Source: Bacillota bacterium (GTDB lineage Bacteria > Bacillota > Clostridia > DSM-8532). Taken from it: DNA of 19,401 nt. The translations under genes were made by a program, and so were the position numbers. The stretch spans positions 1 to 19,401 of the forward strand of contig JAEYPI010000011.1 of assembly GCA_023410885.1 (NCBI GenBank). The letters run 5' to 3'. A model generated the notes under the pieces. That model saw only the letters and a list, made by a program, of their open reading frames with translations, had not been told where the DNA came from and did no database searches. Below, in pieces: positions 9,001 through 16,482 of the stretch (the first letter of the stretch is position 1; every line of letters starts with the position of its first letter).

Positions 9001-9204
9001 CTCAAAGGGTATGGTAATGAGGCTTTCAATTTCACGTGGTCCAGCGCCGGAGTAGTTAGCGGTCACTACTGCAATGGGCATATTGAGATTGGGAAGCAGA
9101 TCCATCTTTAATTTTGATAAGGATACCGAGCCAATAAGGCAAGTGGCCAGAATGACCATAATTATGGTAATAGGCCTTCGGATGGATAGCTTTGGCAAAT
9201 TCAT
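6097..9204 (-). CDS. RND multidrug efflux permease, HAE1/AcrB type (SwrC-like)
   Basis: A 1035-residue proton-driven efflux pump with the usual internal duplication. TM1 is near residues 11-30, a large extracytoplasmic porter loop follows (PNLNMPIAVVTANYSGAGP, FEEVLTTV), then TM2-6, then a second half with its own TM (about 530-550), loop and TM8-12. The TM4 motif GMLVDNSIVVLENI has Asp399-Asn400 where AcrB has Asp407-Asp408, so one of the two proton-relay acids is Asn. The second half repeats this as GIVVDNAIVLID (Asp930-Asn931). This Asp-Asn pattern is, from memory, common in Gram-positive SwrC/YerP-like pumps. The ATG at 9204 overlaps the stop of the adaptor gene (ATGA), so the two are translationally coupled. 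The substrate is unknown (drug, lipid or surfactant are all possible). The arginine-rich C-terminus (RLRRRRQKR) is cytoplasmic. Confidence 0.93.
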   Translation of the reverse strand: MNLPKLSIRRPITIIMVILATCLIGSVSLSKLKMDLLPNLNMPIAVVTANYSGAGPREIESLITIPFEEVLTTVTNLESIETISTNEYSLCILYFNDDTDMNFATLEMREKIDLVKTYLPQGVKDIMIMRIDPNNFQSTIELGISSDMNLEDLTRLVEEQVVNKLKRINGVASVNITGGETQEVRVELIPEKLTLYGFNETLISQYLMTENLNIPAGNIETSGMSIFLRTNSEFKSIEEIKNLAIPTASGSVVLVKDFANVSLSKKEKISESFINGNLSLNLSIQKQSDVNTVQVCKAVRDEISRLQKSYPDTKFSILYDASNYINLALESVTESAIQGGILAIIILYLFLRNFRATLIIGVSMPVSIITTFVLMYFSGINLNLISLAGLALGVGMLVDNSIVVLENIYRYRHEGKSMLAAAEIGAKEVMLAISASTLTTIVVFIPIIFVEGLTGRIFRDMGLTITYSLLASLIIAITFIPMMASKILNIEFIKKNNQRKSIGTRIFDAWERFYARVCVLYENLLKVCIRKRIAVILVALSLFVVSLISLPLVGLEYFPSMDEGLITVEVVLPKGSALSETHDMAFKVQERINQVPEVQEVYMTIGNGGFVLDRSTTEKATLSVKVGSIEKRKRSINQISDDIRSRVADLPGAKITIEDESKVMGFTIESNEVDIRVSGENTEKLKDIGKDIVKIISGMEGIKDAESSLDQEIEEASIKIDRNKAILYGLTTAQVGQAIQTQVNGVVATRYKYRGSEIDLVVCTLGGQAKSFQDIYNIAIQSPRGTSIPLSELTTITLEKTPSNIIRNDQKRTVSITARTNGKALNKVTDNIDKALSNYSFPSGYSYTFGGQQKELFDSFDDLMDALVLSVIIVYMLLASQFESLLNPITILLTAPLALTGALFSLLLTGNTLNIPAFIGIIILVGIVVDNAIVLIDSVNRFREEGLSYEDAIIKAGPLRLRPILMTTLTTILGMLPMAITRTEGSEILTPLAVVVIGGLTISTLVTLIVIPSFYIEFEKLLDRLRRRRQKRTNP

Positions 9205-10502
9205 TCTCCATCCCCCTTAAAGATCGTCACGGTGTCATTTTGACCCAAGAATTGCTGTCCTTTTATGATGAGCAGTGCTCCTTCATTGAGACCACTCAGA
9301 ATTTCGATCTTGTCTCCGTTGCTGATGCCTGTATTGACCGATTTCATAATGGCTTTATTGTCCTCAACGGTATAAACAAAGCTACCACTCTCATTGGTAA
9401 GGACGGAGGAAATAGGCACAAGAATGCTGTTCTCATGACGTTCGGTCAAGATGCCCACTTTTGCAGTCATACCGGGTTTGATTAGATTGCTGCTGTTTTG
9501 CACATCAATTTTAACACTATAGGTAAGGGTTTTCTGATCCACTGCCGGACTTACAGTTGCTACCACACCTTTTATCGAATCGGTTCCTATGGAAGGGATG
9601 CTGATATCAAGCACAGCACCCTTTTTGATTTTGTTAATGACTTTCTCTGTGACATTAATGACAACCTGAACAATATCGGCGTCCATAATAGTATAAGGGA
9701 TCATGGTATTGGAGATCAAACAACCGGCTACTATGTCTTTGGTTGCAATAACGCCATTCATAGGGGATTTTACCTGGGTATGGGCCAGCTGTTTGCGGGA
9801 ATTTTCGATCTGGAGCTTGAGCATATCATAGGAGGCCTGGGCTTGTTTGAGCTGATCGCTAGCTGCTTGCTGTGCGTCCTTTGATAGCTTGCCCTCATAG
9901 AGCTCGACGGCCTGAACGGCTGAATTTAAAGCATTCTGAGCCTGGTTGAATTGGGTCTTCACTTGATTGTATTTAAGCTGATTAATTAGCTTTGCCTCAA
10001 GCAAGAGAACCGCACTGTCATAGGCGGCCTTTGCCGCTGTAAAATTGTCTTCTGCGCTTTTCAGGGCGGTTTTCAACTGAAGCATCTGGCTCTCGTACTG
10101 ACCACCTGAAGCAGACACCACGCCTGTCTGAGCTATGGAAATCGTAGCCTCGGCAGCCTTGAGCTGTTCTTCAATAACGCGGATACTATCTTCAATTTCA
10201 GAGCTGTCAAGTGTAAAAAGCACGTCGCCTTCACTGACGCGATCTCCAACCTCAAAAAAAGAAGAAAACACTTTTCCGGCAATGGGTGATACCACATAAG
10301 CAAGCTTACTGGGGTATACTAGTCCCGTATATTCGGTTATATTATCGATTGTTCCTTTCATAACCCGTAGAACTGTAACAGGAACAGCTTTTTTATTGGA
10401 ATCCTCTTGAACGGAATGGGCACATGATGTTATTGAGGCAATAACCAAAATTGAAATCAGATAATAGCACAGTATGTTAATAATGCCTTTTTTTCTAAGC
10501 AT
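9201..10502 (-). CDS. RND efflux periplasmic-adaptor-type lipoprotein (HlyD/AcrA family)
   Basis: The membrane fusion subunit partnering the RND pump directly downstream. The signal peptide ends in the lipobox ITSC (lipidated Cys27 counted from the ATG at 10502), so it should be anchored on the outer face of the cytoplasmic membrane. Order: first half biotinyl-lipoyl motif (SPIAGKVFSSFFEVGDRVSEGDVL, about 72-95, quoted in part), a long alpha-helical coiled-coil hairpin (about 100-241, rich in Ala/Gln/Lys), second lipoyl half (VKSPMNGVIATKDIVAGC), then beta-barrel and membrane-proximal domains. I chose the ATG at 10502 because GAGAGGGTAG precedes it. A TTG at 10529 would add nine residues and has a poor ribosome site. 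No outer-membrane TolC-like gene is in the window. The family is clear; the substrate is not. Confidence 0.9.
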   Translation of the reverse strand: MLRKKGIINILCYYLISILVIASITSCAHSVQEDSNKKAVPVTVLRVMKGTIDNITEYTGLVYPSKLAYVVSPIAGKVFSSFFEVGDRVSEGDVLFTLDSSEIEDSIRVIEEQLKAAEATISIAQTGVVSASGGQYESQMLQLKTALKSAEDNFTAAKAAYDSAVLLLEAKLINQLKYNQVKTQFNQAQNALNSAVQAVELYEGKLSKDAQQAASDQLKQAQASYDMLKLQIENSRKQLAHTQVKSPMNGVIATKDIVAGCLISNTMIPYTIMDADIVQVVINVTEKVINKIKKGAVLDISIPSIGTDSIKGVVATVSPAVDQKTLTYSVKIDVQNSSNLIKPGMTAKVGILTERHENSILVPISSVLTNESGSFVYTVEDNKAIMKSVNTGISNGDKIEILSGLNEGALLIIKGQQFLGQNDTVTIFKGDGE

Positions 10503-10699
10503 CTTATCTACCCTCTCACATTCGTACAATGCCAGCCCGAACCCGTCATGAGCTGTAAAAATTTATGTACTTTCTGTCCGGCATCGTAGTTGTCTGTCTT
10601 CAAAATTCGCATATAGTAAGTATTGATTTTTTGAGGGTGATTTAGTCTCTTTTGAACATTATTTTTCTTGTCAGTATGTGTAAATGTTACCAGAGAGAA
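10503..10699. other. Divergent intergenic region, RND operon/ybaK
   Basis: This stretch should hold the promoter of the minus-strand adaptor-pump operon. I found no convincing -35/-10 pair for it; TACTAT (minus strand, around 10611-10616) is the best weak -10. No obvious operator dyad or regulator gene is present. Confidence 0.4.
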
Positions 10700-10730
10700 T
10701 TGATGTTTTGCTTTTTCAATATGTTATACT
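10700..10730 (+). promoter_or_regulatory. Probable promoter of ybaK
   Basis: An extended -10, TGTTATACT (TATACT at 10725-10730), is preceded by TTGATG at 10700-10705. The spacer is 19 bases, long for sigma-A but tolerable with the TGn extension. AAGAAGGAGCGAGG (10747-10760) follows. Confidence 0.45.
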
Positions 10731-10786
10731 GATAAAGGTTTCCTTAAAGAAGGAGCGAGGTTTACAAAAAGTGAGTGGATTTAGAG

Positions 10787-11266
10787 ATGGCTAAAGATAT
10801 CAAAACAAATGCTATGAGAATTCTGGAAAAGAACGCTATTGGCTTTAGGGTGCATCATTATGGCTGTAATGAATTTATGGACGGCGTTTCTGTTGCAAAG
10901 ATTCTGAACCAGCCCCCGGAAAAATGCTTCAAAACCTTAGTTACCCAAGGCAAGAGCAAGAACTATTTTGTTTTTGTCATACCCGTTGCCGAAGAGCTGG
11001 ATCTGAAGAAGGCAGCAGCTTCCGTCCATGAAAAATCCGTTGAAATGATTCCGGTTAAGGATATTACTCCGGTTACGGGCTATATCCGGGGAGGTTGCAC
11101 CCCCATCGGAATGAAAAAGTCATATCCAACCGTTGTTCATTCAAGCGCGAGTGCCTTCGACAAAATCATCCTAAGCGGCGGAAGAATCGGTTCCCAGATT
11201 GAAATAGATCCCAAAGACCTGGTGAAGGTTGTCGGGGGCTCTTTTGAAGACATCATCATACCTTGA
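10787..11266 (+). CDS. ybaK: Cys-tRNA(Pro)/Cys-tRNA(Cys) deacylase, YbaK/EbsC family
   Basis: A 159-residue single-domain trans-editing factor that hydrolyses mischarged Cys-tRNA(Pro). The YbaK fold is recognisable from the N-terminal KTNAMRILEKN (residues 6-16), DGVSVAK (32-38), CFKTLVT with the conserved Lys49 that is catalytic in this family, and the loop GYIRGGCTPIGMKK (about 98-111) typical of Cys-specific YbaK. The start is uncertain. The ATG at 10787 gives the usual family N-terminus (MAK..KTNAMR) but the GGAG site is far upstream. A GTG at 10775 adds four residues and lies closer to AGGAGCGAGG. It stands alone between the divergent RND operon and the convergent hflC gene. Confidence 0.93.
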   Translation: MAKDIKTNAMRILEKNAIGFRVHHYGCNEFMDGVSVAKILNQPPEKCFKTLVTQGKSKNYFVFVIPVAEELDLKKAAASVHEKSVEMIPVKDITPVTGYIRGGCTPIGMKKSYPTVVHSSASAFDKIILSGGRIGSQIEIDPKDLVKVVGGSFEDIIIP

Positions 11267-11330
11267 AATAGGATCGAACATCATTTATGAAAGGGGTTAA
11301 TTCTCAAGATTGCGAAATTCCTTAAAAGCT

Positions 11331-11384
11331 AAGGGGACGTTTCTTTTGACTCCTATTCTTGGAGTTAATAGATACGTCCCCCTT
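11331..11384. repeat. REP-like long imperfect palindrome
   Basis: The outer arms AAGGGGACGT (11331-11340) and ACGTCCCCCTT (11374-11384) pair with one bulge. Inside, TTCTTTTGACTCC pairs with GGAGTTAATAGAT with two mismatches and one G-T pair, around a loop TATTCTT. The stem is about 23 bp. Copies of the type GGGGACGNTTCTTTTGNCTCC are, from memory, widespread REP-like repeats in Clostridia and other bacteria, thought to be moved by RAYT (IS200-like tyrosine) transposases; none is in this window. Its place between convergent ybaK and hflC ends is typical. It may also stop or stabilise both transcripts, although neither side has a good T run. Confidence 0.75.
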
Positions 11385-11416
11385 CATTATATGGGAAGTA
11401 ATATTTTTAAGGTCCC

Positions 11417-12430
11417 TTATTTACCGTAGATATATTTGGCGAATTGGGAATCGGGGCTGATCATGATGGTGGTATCCTCGTCGATCACTTCTTTGTATGT
11501 CTGCAAGGTTTTCCAGAATTCATAGAAATCCGGGTCAACATTATAGGCCTCAGCATAGATTTGAAGGGCCTGGGCATCCCCTTCTCCCATGAGCTTCTGG
11601 GCCTGTTCATAGGCCTCAGCTTCAATGACGGTCGCTTTCATCTTGGCCTCGGCTAAAACGGTTCTGGATTGTTTCTGGCCATCGGCACGATACTTTGTGG
11701 CCACAGCCTGCCTTTCTGAACGCATCTGCTCATAAATGCTGGGTTTTGTTTCGTCGGGGAATTCAGTCTTTTTAATGCGGATATCCAAGACCTTAATTCC
11801 ACGAGGCTCAAGCATACTGTTTACATACTGTTCAACGTTTTCCAGCATGCTGAGCATATAATCCTTATCAGCAATCAAAACATGAGCGTCAATCTTACCG
11901 ATTTCTTCTCTCATCTTGGAATAAATAAATTCGTCAATTCTCTGGTTTGCTGCATCCCTGCTCCCAATGTTCACCATAAAGGTCACAGGGTTTTGGATCG
12001 TCCATTGGGCATAATTATCCAGAAATATTGTTTTCTTATCCTTGGTAAAGACTTCTTCGGCTGATGTGTCATAAGTCAGGAGCTGGTTTGAAAAATGCTC
12101 AGCCTTATGAATAAAAGGGATTTTAAAGAACAACCCTTTACCCTGCTGAATCTTGATGTCAGCAAAGCGTGGATCATTTTTGAGCGCTTGTATGGAAGGA
12201 TCATTGGCATCATCGACTATGACGCGAATGATCTTGTCAAACTGAGTTATCACGACCTGTTCCCTCTCTCCTACTGTAAACAGGAAAGAGTTTAAAAGAA
12301 CAATTACTACAACTAACGCCAATAGGGTAAAGCCTAAGCTCGTAAGAAATCCCTTAAGGGTCTCACCCATCTTATTGTTATTGTTTTGCGCTTTATATTG
12401 CTGCTGGAATTGGTTACTCGTATTATCCAT
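11417..12430 (-). CDS. hflC: Membrane protease modulator HflC (SPFH/band 7 family)
   Basis: A 337-residue SPFH protein. A short cytoplasmic, Asn/Gln-rich N-terminus (NQFQQQYKAQNNNNK) is followed by one membrane segment (about 30-52) and the band 7 domain. HflC marks are GEREQVVITQFDKIIRVI (54-71), KGLFFKIPFIHKAEHF, DNYAQWTIQNPVTF, SGS-like GSRDAANQRIDEFIYSKMREEIG, RGIKVLDIRIKKTEFP and the coiled-coil RADGQKQSRTVLAEA..EAYEQAQKLMGEGDAQALQIYA. In proteobacteria HflK and HflC form a large membrane cage around FtsH and modulate it. The ATG at 12430 has AGAAAGGA nine bases upstream. hflK ends 47 bp before it. No ftsH is close by. HflC-specific N- and C-terminal patterns make the assignment over generic stomatin firm. 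Confidence 0.92.
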   Translation of the reverse strand: MDNTSNQFQQQYKAQNNNNKMGETLKGFLTSLGFTLLALVVVIVLLNSFLFTVGEREQVVITQFDKIIRVIVDDANDPSIQALKNDPRFADIKIQQGKGLFFKIPFIHKAEHFSNQLLTYDTSAEEVFTKDKKTIFLDNYAQWTIQNPVTFMVNIGSRDAANQRIDEFIYSKMREEIGKIDAHVLIADKDYMLSMLENVEQYVNSMLEPRGIKVLDIRIKKTEFPDETKPSIYEQMRSERQAVATKYRADGQKQSRTVLAEAKMKATVIEAEAYEQAQKLMGEGDAQALQIYAEAYNVDPDFYEFWKTLQTYKEVIDEDTTIMISPDSQFAKYIYGK

Positions 12431-12477
12431 TACAATTTTCCTTTCTATGAATGGCTATTTTGCCTATAACGCAAAGA

Positions 12478-13440
12478 TTAGTCCTTATCTTGTTCCGTCG
12501 ACTTTGCATCGTTATCGAGAGGAAGGAAGCGCAGCGTGTCTCCGCTGTCTTTCATTATGTAAATTTTGGCTTTTGGCAAAACTTCCTGCATGGTTTCAAG
12601 ATACATGCGGGTACGAGTAACCTGCGGTCCCAGTACATAATTGGCTAGAACCTGCTTAAAATTCTCCACATCACCCTTGGCTTCTGCAATACGCTTTTCC
12701 TTATAAGCGCTGGCTTCGTTGAGAATTTCCTGAGCCTTGGCTTCGGCAGCAGGTAAAATTTCATTGGCCTGTTTCTGGGCCTCATTGATGAATCGATTCA
12801 TATCCTCCCGTGCTTTAATAACGTCATCGAAGGATTCCTGAACATCAGGTGGCGCATAAACGGCTTGAAGTGCTATCTTTGTGACATCTATGCCCAATTG
12901 GTATTCATTGCAAATACCTTGAAGATCCTCACGAATCTCAAGCTGTATAATATCCTTTTGGTCAGTCAGTACATCATTGAGCTTATGATTGGCAACCACA
13001 CGCCGTACTGAGGATTCGGCTGCCATTTTAAAGGTTTCCAGCGTTCTGTCAACATTAAAAACATAATCCTTAACATTGATAATTCTATATTGAATGACGG
13101 ATTCGGTATGTACTAAATTCTCGTCCCCTGTAATCATGAGTGATTCCTCAGGAACGGATACATAGGTGGAGTCCCCTCCGCTGGAACCTACTTGCTGAGT
13201 TCTGTAGCCCAACTCAAGGGTTCGGATGACATCGGCCTTAACAATCTCAACAGCTTGAATGGGATACGGCAAATGCCAACGTAGACCAGCCTCTTCCTCC
13301 GTTTTTATATATTGACCAAACTGTGTTAAAACAGCGCGTTCGCCACCCCCGGATTTAATGGTGTAAAACCCTGTTGAAAACCATAGCCCTACTATCACAA
13401 TAACGACCGGGATAAGATATTTCAGCCCAAGTTTTTTCAT
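12478..13440 (-). CDS. hflK: Membrane protease modulator HflK (SPFH/band 7 family)
   Basis: A 320-residue partner of HflC. A membrane segment (about 8-26) starts almost at once, without the long Gly-rich N-terminal extension of E. coli HflK. The SPFH domain then shows GGGERAVLTQFGQYIKTEEE (31-50), the HflK hallmark AGLRWHLPYPIQAVEIV (51-67), TLELGYRTQ, a SLMITGDENLVHTESVIQYRI block, VVANHKLNDVLTDQKDIIQ and a long C-terminal coiled coil (EAQKQANEILPAAEAKAQEILNEA, quoted here in part). The ATG at 13440 follows AGAAGGAGAAACGC, a strong site. It lies 134 bp after trmFO on the same strand and may be read from it, or from a weak local promoter. Confidence 0.92.
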   Translation of the reverse strand: MKKLGLKYLIPVVIVIVGLWFSTGFYTIKSGGGERAVLTQFGQYIKTEEEAGLRWHLPYPIQAVEIVKADVIRTLELGYRTQQVGSSGGDSTYVSVPEESLMITGDENLVHTESVIQYRIINVKDYVFNVDRTLETFKMAAESSVRRVVANHKLNDVLTDQKDIIQLEIREDLQGICNEYQLGIDVTKIALQAVYAPPDVQESFDDVIKAREDMNRFINEAQKQANEILPAAEAKAQEILNEASAYKEKRIAEAKGDVENFKQVLANYVLGPQVTRTRMYLETMQEVLPKAKIYIMKDSGDTLRFLPLDNDAKSTEQDKD

Positions 13441-13473
13441 GCGTTTCTCCTTCTCATAAAATCAATTCTTTCT

Positions 13474-13504
13474 AATATATACTGTAATTTTGCCTCGTTG
13501 TCTG
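13474..13504 (-). promoter_or_regulatory. Possible weak promoter of hflKC
   Basis: On the minus strand CAGACA (13504-13499, 4/6) is followed after 17 bases by TATATA, or after 19 bases by TATATT (13479-13474, 5/6). It lies between the trmFO end and the hflK start. No terminator separates the two genes, so read-through from trmFO is the alternative. Confidence 0.35.
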
Positions 13505-13574
13505 ATTATTCACCTCGCAGTTTGATTCACATTGACTTGATGCCTGCAATGAAATGTCAGTCAACCCCACCAGT

Positions 13575-14876
13575 TTATTTATAATGATCTAGAGTGTTTA
13601 GTGCTATTTCAGCTAGCTTTCGGTTCTTGTCCTTTTTGCTGCGAATTTTCTCCTTCAAAGGATCCATAATGCCAAAATTGATATTCATAGGTTGAAATTT
13701 ACCCGATACGGGACTTGAGATATAGCGGGCTAATGCACCAATGGCAGTATTCCCTGGGAAGAGGATATCCTCTTGGCCCTTAAGCTGCCTTGCAGCATTA
13801 ATGCCGGCTACAAATCCAGAGCTGGTGGATTCCACATAGCCTTCAACACCTGTCATCTGCCCTGCAAAAAATAGATTCGGCTGCTTTTTCATACGATAGG
13901 CCCCGTCAAGCAGCTCAGGTGAATTCAAAAAGGTATTGCGATGCATGACGCCATAACGCTCAAATTCAGCATGCTCAAGGCCGGGTATCATTGAAAATAC
14001 GCGTTTCTGCTCACCCCATTTAAGATGAGTTTGGAATCCAACAATATTGTACAGGGTTGCCGCTGTGTTATCCTGTCTCAATTGAACCACAGCATAAAAC
14101 TCCTGACCACTACGGGGATCTTTAAGCCCCACTGGCTTAAGGGGTCCAAAACGCATGGTTTCCCTACCGCGTTTAGCCATGGTCTCAATAGGCATACAGC
14201 CCTCAAAAACCCGATCATCCTCAAATTCCTTCAATTCTGCTGTTTCAGCACTGATGAGGGCTTCATAAAAAGCTTCATACTGCTCCTTATCCATGGGGCA
14301 ATTCAAATAATCAGCTTCTCCTTTATCATAGCGGGAAGCCCTAAAGGCGATATCCAGATTGATACTGTCCAGACGTACAATAGGAGCAGCTGCATCAAAG
14401 AAATACAGACTGTTTCCTCCTATTAGTCCGGCTATATGCTCTGCTAATACATCCGAGGTGAGGGGCCCTGTTGCCACTACTGTTATATCATCCTGACTTA
14501 ATGACGTTACTTCTTCATAACTGACCTGTATAAGGGGATGTTCCTTTATTTTGCGTGTTACCGCTTCTGAAAAAGCTTGGCGATCGACAGCTAAAGCACC
14601 GCCAGCCGGTACTCTGGTTTCATCGGCACAGTCCATAATAAGGGATCCTAACACCCGAAGCTCCTGTTTTAAAAGTCCTACAGCATTTTCCAGCATATCG
14701 GACCGGAGTGAATTGCTGCAGACCAGTTCTGCAAATTGATCACTATGGTGGGCCGGTGTTTTCTTTTGGGGTTTCATTTCATAGAGGCGGACCTCCAGGC
14801 CCTGTCTTGCAATCTGCCAGGCGGCTTCACAGCCTGCAAGTCCTGCTCCGATAACGTTAATAGGTTTATTTTTCAT
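13575..14876 (-). CDS. trmFO: Methylenetetrahydrofolate-tRNA-(uracil-5-)-methyltransferase TrmFO (Gid)
   Basis: A 433-residue FAD enzyme that makes 5-methyluridine at tRNA position 54 with a methylene group from 5,10-CH2-THF. Visible are the FAD-binding INVIGAGLAGCEAAWQIA (residues 6-23), the active-site region ELVCSNSLRSD with Cys53, ETRVPAGGALAVDRQ (86-100), FEGCMPIETMAKRGRET with Cys227 (matching B. subtilis Cys226), the NIVGFQTHLKWGEQKRVF block, and the C-terminal FAD contact FAGQMTGVEGYVESTSSG. Length and motifs are complete. The ATG at 14876 follows AAAAAAGGAG. In many Firmicutes trmFO (gid) lies directly after topA. Here topA is the next gene on this strand, but a plus-strand capA-like gene sits between them, so trmFO has its own promoter. 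Confidence 0.96.
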   Translation of the reverse strand: MKNKPINVIGAGLAGCEAAWQIARQGLEVRLYEMKPQKKTPAHHSDQFAELVCSNSLRSDMLENAVGLLKQELRVLGSLIMDCADETRVPAGGALAVDRQAFSEAVTRKIKEHPLIQVSYEEVTSLSQDDITVVATGPLTSDVLAEHIAGLIGGNSLYFFDAAAPIVRLDSINLDIAFRASRYDKGEADYLNCPMDKEQYEAFYEALISAETAELKEFEDDRVFEGCMPIETMAKRGRETMRFGPLKPVGLKDPRSGQEFYAVVQLRQDNTAATLYNIVGFQTHLKWGEQKRVFSMIPGLEHAEFERYGVMHRNTFLNSPELLDGAYRMKKQPNLFFAGQMTGVEGYVESTSSGFVAGINAARQLKGQEDILFPGNTAIGALARYISSPVSGKFQPMNINFGIMDPLKEKIRSKKDKNRKLAEIALNTLDHYK

Positions 14877-14940
14877 GGATACTCCTTTTTTCGTGCTTGA
14901 TATCTGTATTCTTGTATGAGTTTATTGCCCATTTCTAGTA

Positions 14941-14959
14941 GCGCTATTCATCATAGCAC
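14941..14959 (-). promoter_or_regulatory. Hairpin at the predicted 5' end of the trmFO transcript
   Basis: The minus-strand GTGCTAT-GATGA-ATAGCGC forms a 7-bp stem with one G-U pair and a five-base loop. It starts about seven bases past the -10 box, so it would sit at or next to the transcript start. Such 5' hairpins can protect mRNA; an operator dyad is the alternative. Confidence 0.4.
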
Positions 14960-14965
14960 ATGACC

Positions 14966-14995
14966 ATTATAAGGCTTCAGAGAGGGGACCGACAA
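14966..14995 (-). promoter_or_regulatory. Sigma-A-type promoter of trmFO
   Basis: On the minus strand TTGTCG (14995-14990, 4/6), an 18-base spacer, and a perfect TATAAT (14971-14966). It lies about 90 bp before the trmFO ATG. Confidence 0.6.
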
Positions 14996-15000
14996 GAGCG

Positions 15001-15218
15001 CTTCATCCATACCTTATTCATTTTGCACAATTCTCATTACACCGGTGCTTTGATAGTCAATAGAAAGAATGTGAATACTTGATGATTTTTTCCGGCTTCA
15101 ATGATAAAATAAGGATGCACTTTACACCCTCAAACGATGTTTAAACACAGGTTTGAAAAACATAATATGAATGAACAGTCATCGTCGAAAAAGCACTAAA
15201 TTTTAATGAGGTGAACCA
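15001..15218 (+). other. Upstream region of the capA-like gene
   Basis: This stretch should hold the promoter of the plus-strand phosphoesterase gene. The best guess is TTGATG (about 15083) with TAAAAT (about 15109), but the spacing of about 20 bases is poor. A second weak -10 is CATAAT near 15161. No strong repeat or RNA fold was seen. Confidence 0.3.
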
Positions 15219-16478
15219 TTGAAAAAGTTATGGCAGAAGCCGGTCCTAGTACTTGAAGTTCTTTTTATACTGGTAATTTGTATCGCATCCATAAGCATAA
15301 TAGCCTTAAAAAAATTCCCAAGGGAAGACCTTAAAAATCAGGCCTCCCTTTCCCCCTCGCCCACACCAGTGCACACACCTGTTGTAACGCCTACTCAAAC
15401 ACCCACACCAACTCCGGAACCCACACCTATAACAGCAACTCTGGTTTCGGCCGGCGATTGTGTACTACATACGGCCTTTCAACAATCCGCTCTGGTAAAC
15501 GGTGAAGATCGATACGACTTCAATGCTATCTTTGAAGCCATAAGACCCTACACTGAATCAGCCCATTACAGTCTTATAAGCTTTGAAAGCGCTGCCACCA
15601 ATAGCCGTCAGGATTACAGCGGTTATCCCATGTTTAATTGCCCACCTGAGATTTTTGATGCCTTTGAGAATGTAGGGCTTGATCTTGTCAATAACTCTAA
15701 CAATCATCAATTGGACAGAAGAGTCAAGGGAATGCTGGAAACCCGGGATAATATTCGCAAAGCAGGCCTTGAGGTATTAGGTGCCTATGACGGCGAAGAG
15801 CCCCGTTATTTAATCAAGGATCTCAATGGCATCAAGGTAGGCCTCATGGCTTACACCTATAGCTGCAACATGAATGAGAATGCCTTAACTTTGGAACAAC
15901 AGAAAAAGCATTTGGCCCTCATTGACGAACCTCGAATGGAAAAAGAAATATCCGAGCTGGAAGATCTGGCGGATATTACGGTGGTCGCCATGCATTGGGG
16001 TACTGAATACACGCAAAAACCTACCGATTACCAAAAGCAATTGGCAAGGGACCTAATTAGCTGGGGGGCTGATGTCATTCTTGGCTCTCATCCTCACGTG
16101 GTTCAGCCCACCGAATACATTGAAGTAGATGGTGATATGAAATATATCATCTATTCCATGGGTAATTTCGTCAGCAACCAGCGACGTGGGGCCTCGGGCT
16201 ACCCTAAAACCCAAAAGGAACTCTGTGAGGACAGCATGTTGGTCAACCTGGAATTTATGAAAGACCCCAAAACCCAGAAAACGGTCATTCAGAAAGTTGA
16301 GCATGTTCCCACCTGGCTCTGGCGCTATCCCGAAGGGAGCGGCTATCAGTTCAGAGTAATCCCTGTACCGGCACAGAACTGGTATAAAAACGGCGAATAC
16401 TCCAAAGAAGTACTCGCCGAAGCCTATGCATCCTATGAGAGGACTATGAAACTAGTGACTGATTATAAAAAGCCCTAA
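15219..16478 (+). CDS. CapA family metallophosphoesterase-like protein (poly-gamma-glutamate synthesis CapA fold), membrane-anchored
   Basis: 419 residues. An N-terminal membrane anchor (about 8-30) is followed by a Pro/Thr-rich spacer (about 45-70, repeats of TPTP) and an extracellular PGA_cap domain. Metal-site motifs are AGDCVLH (Asp80), FESA (Glu123), VNNSNNHQLD (158-166, His163), AMHWGTEY (His259), GSHPHVVQP (His291, His293) and YSMGNF. Start: TTG at 15219 behind AATGAGGTGAACCA; no in-frame ATG upstream is open. The family includes CapA/PgsA, which is needed for poly-gamma-glutamate export, but capB/capC partners are absent here. A general surface phosphoesterase or wall-related role is therefore more likely than capsule synthesis. 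It lies convergent to topA with a 4-bp gap, and its terminator lies within topA. Confidence 0.88.
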   Translation: MKKLWQKPVLVLEVLFILVICIASISIIALKKFPREDLKNQASLSPSPTPVHTPVVTPTQTPTPTPEPTPITATLVSAGDCVLHTAFQQSALVNGEDRYDFNAIFEAIRPYTESAHYSLISFESAATNSRQDYSGYPMFNCPPEIFDAFENVGLDLVNNSNNHQLDRRVKGMLETRDNIRKAGLEVLGAYDGEEPRYLIKDLNGIKVGLMAYTYSCNMNENALTLEQQKKHLALIDEPRMEKEISELEDLADITVVAMHWGTEYTQKPTDYQKQLARDLISWGADVILGSHPHVVQPTEYIEVDGDMKYIIYSMGNFVSNQRRGASGYPKTQKELCEDSMLVNLEFMKDPKTQKTVIQKVEHVPTWLWRYPEGSGYQFRVIPVPAQNWYKNGEYSKEVLAEAYASYERTMKLVTDYKKP

Positions 16479-16482
16479 TCCC

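Noticed and set aside
9498..9884. 128-codon plus-strand frame within the RND adaptor gene
   Set aside because: Antisense shadow; the minus-strand protein has clear HlyD-type structure and a lipobox.
11417..13440. Generic stomatin/flotillin genes instead of HflK/HflC
   Set aside because: The pair order, the GLRWHLPYPI motif in the first protein and the HflC-type ends of the second favour HflK and HflC.
15219..16478. Poly-gamma-glutamate capsule locus
   Set aside because: Only the CapA-type domain is present; no CapB ligase or CapC gene is nearby.
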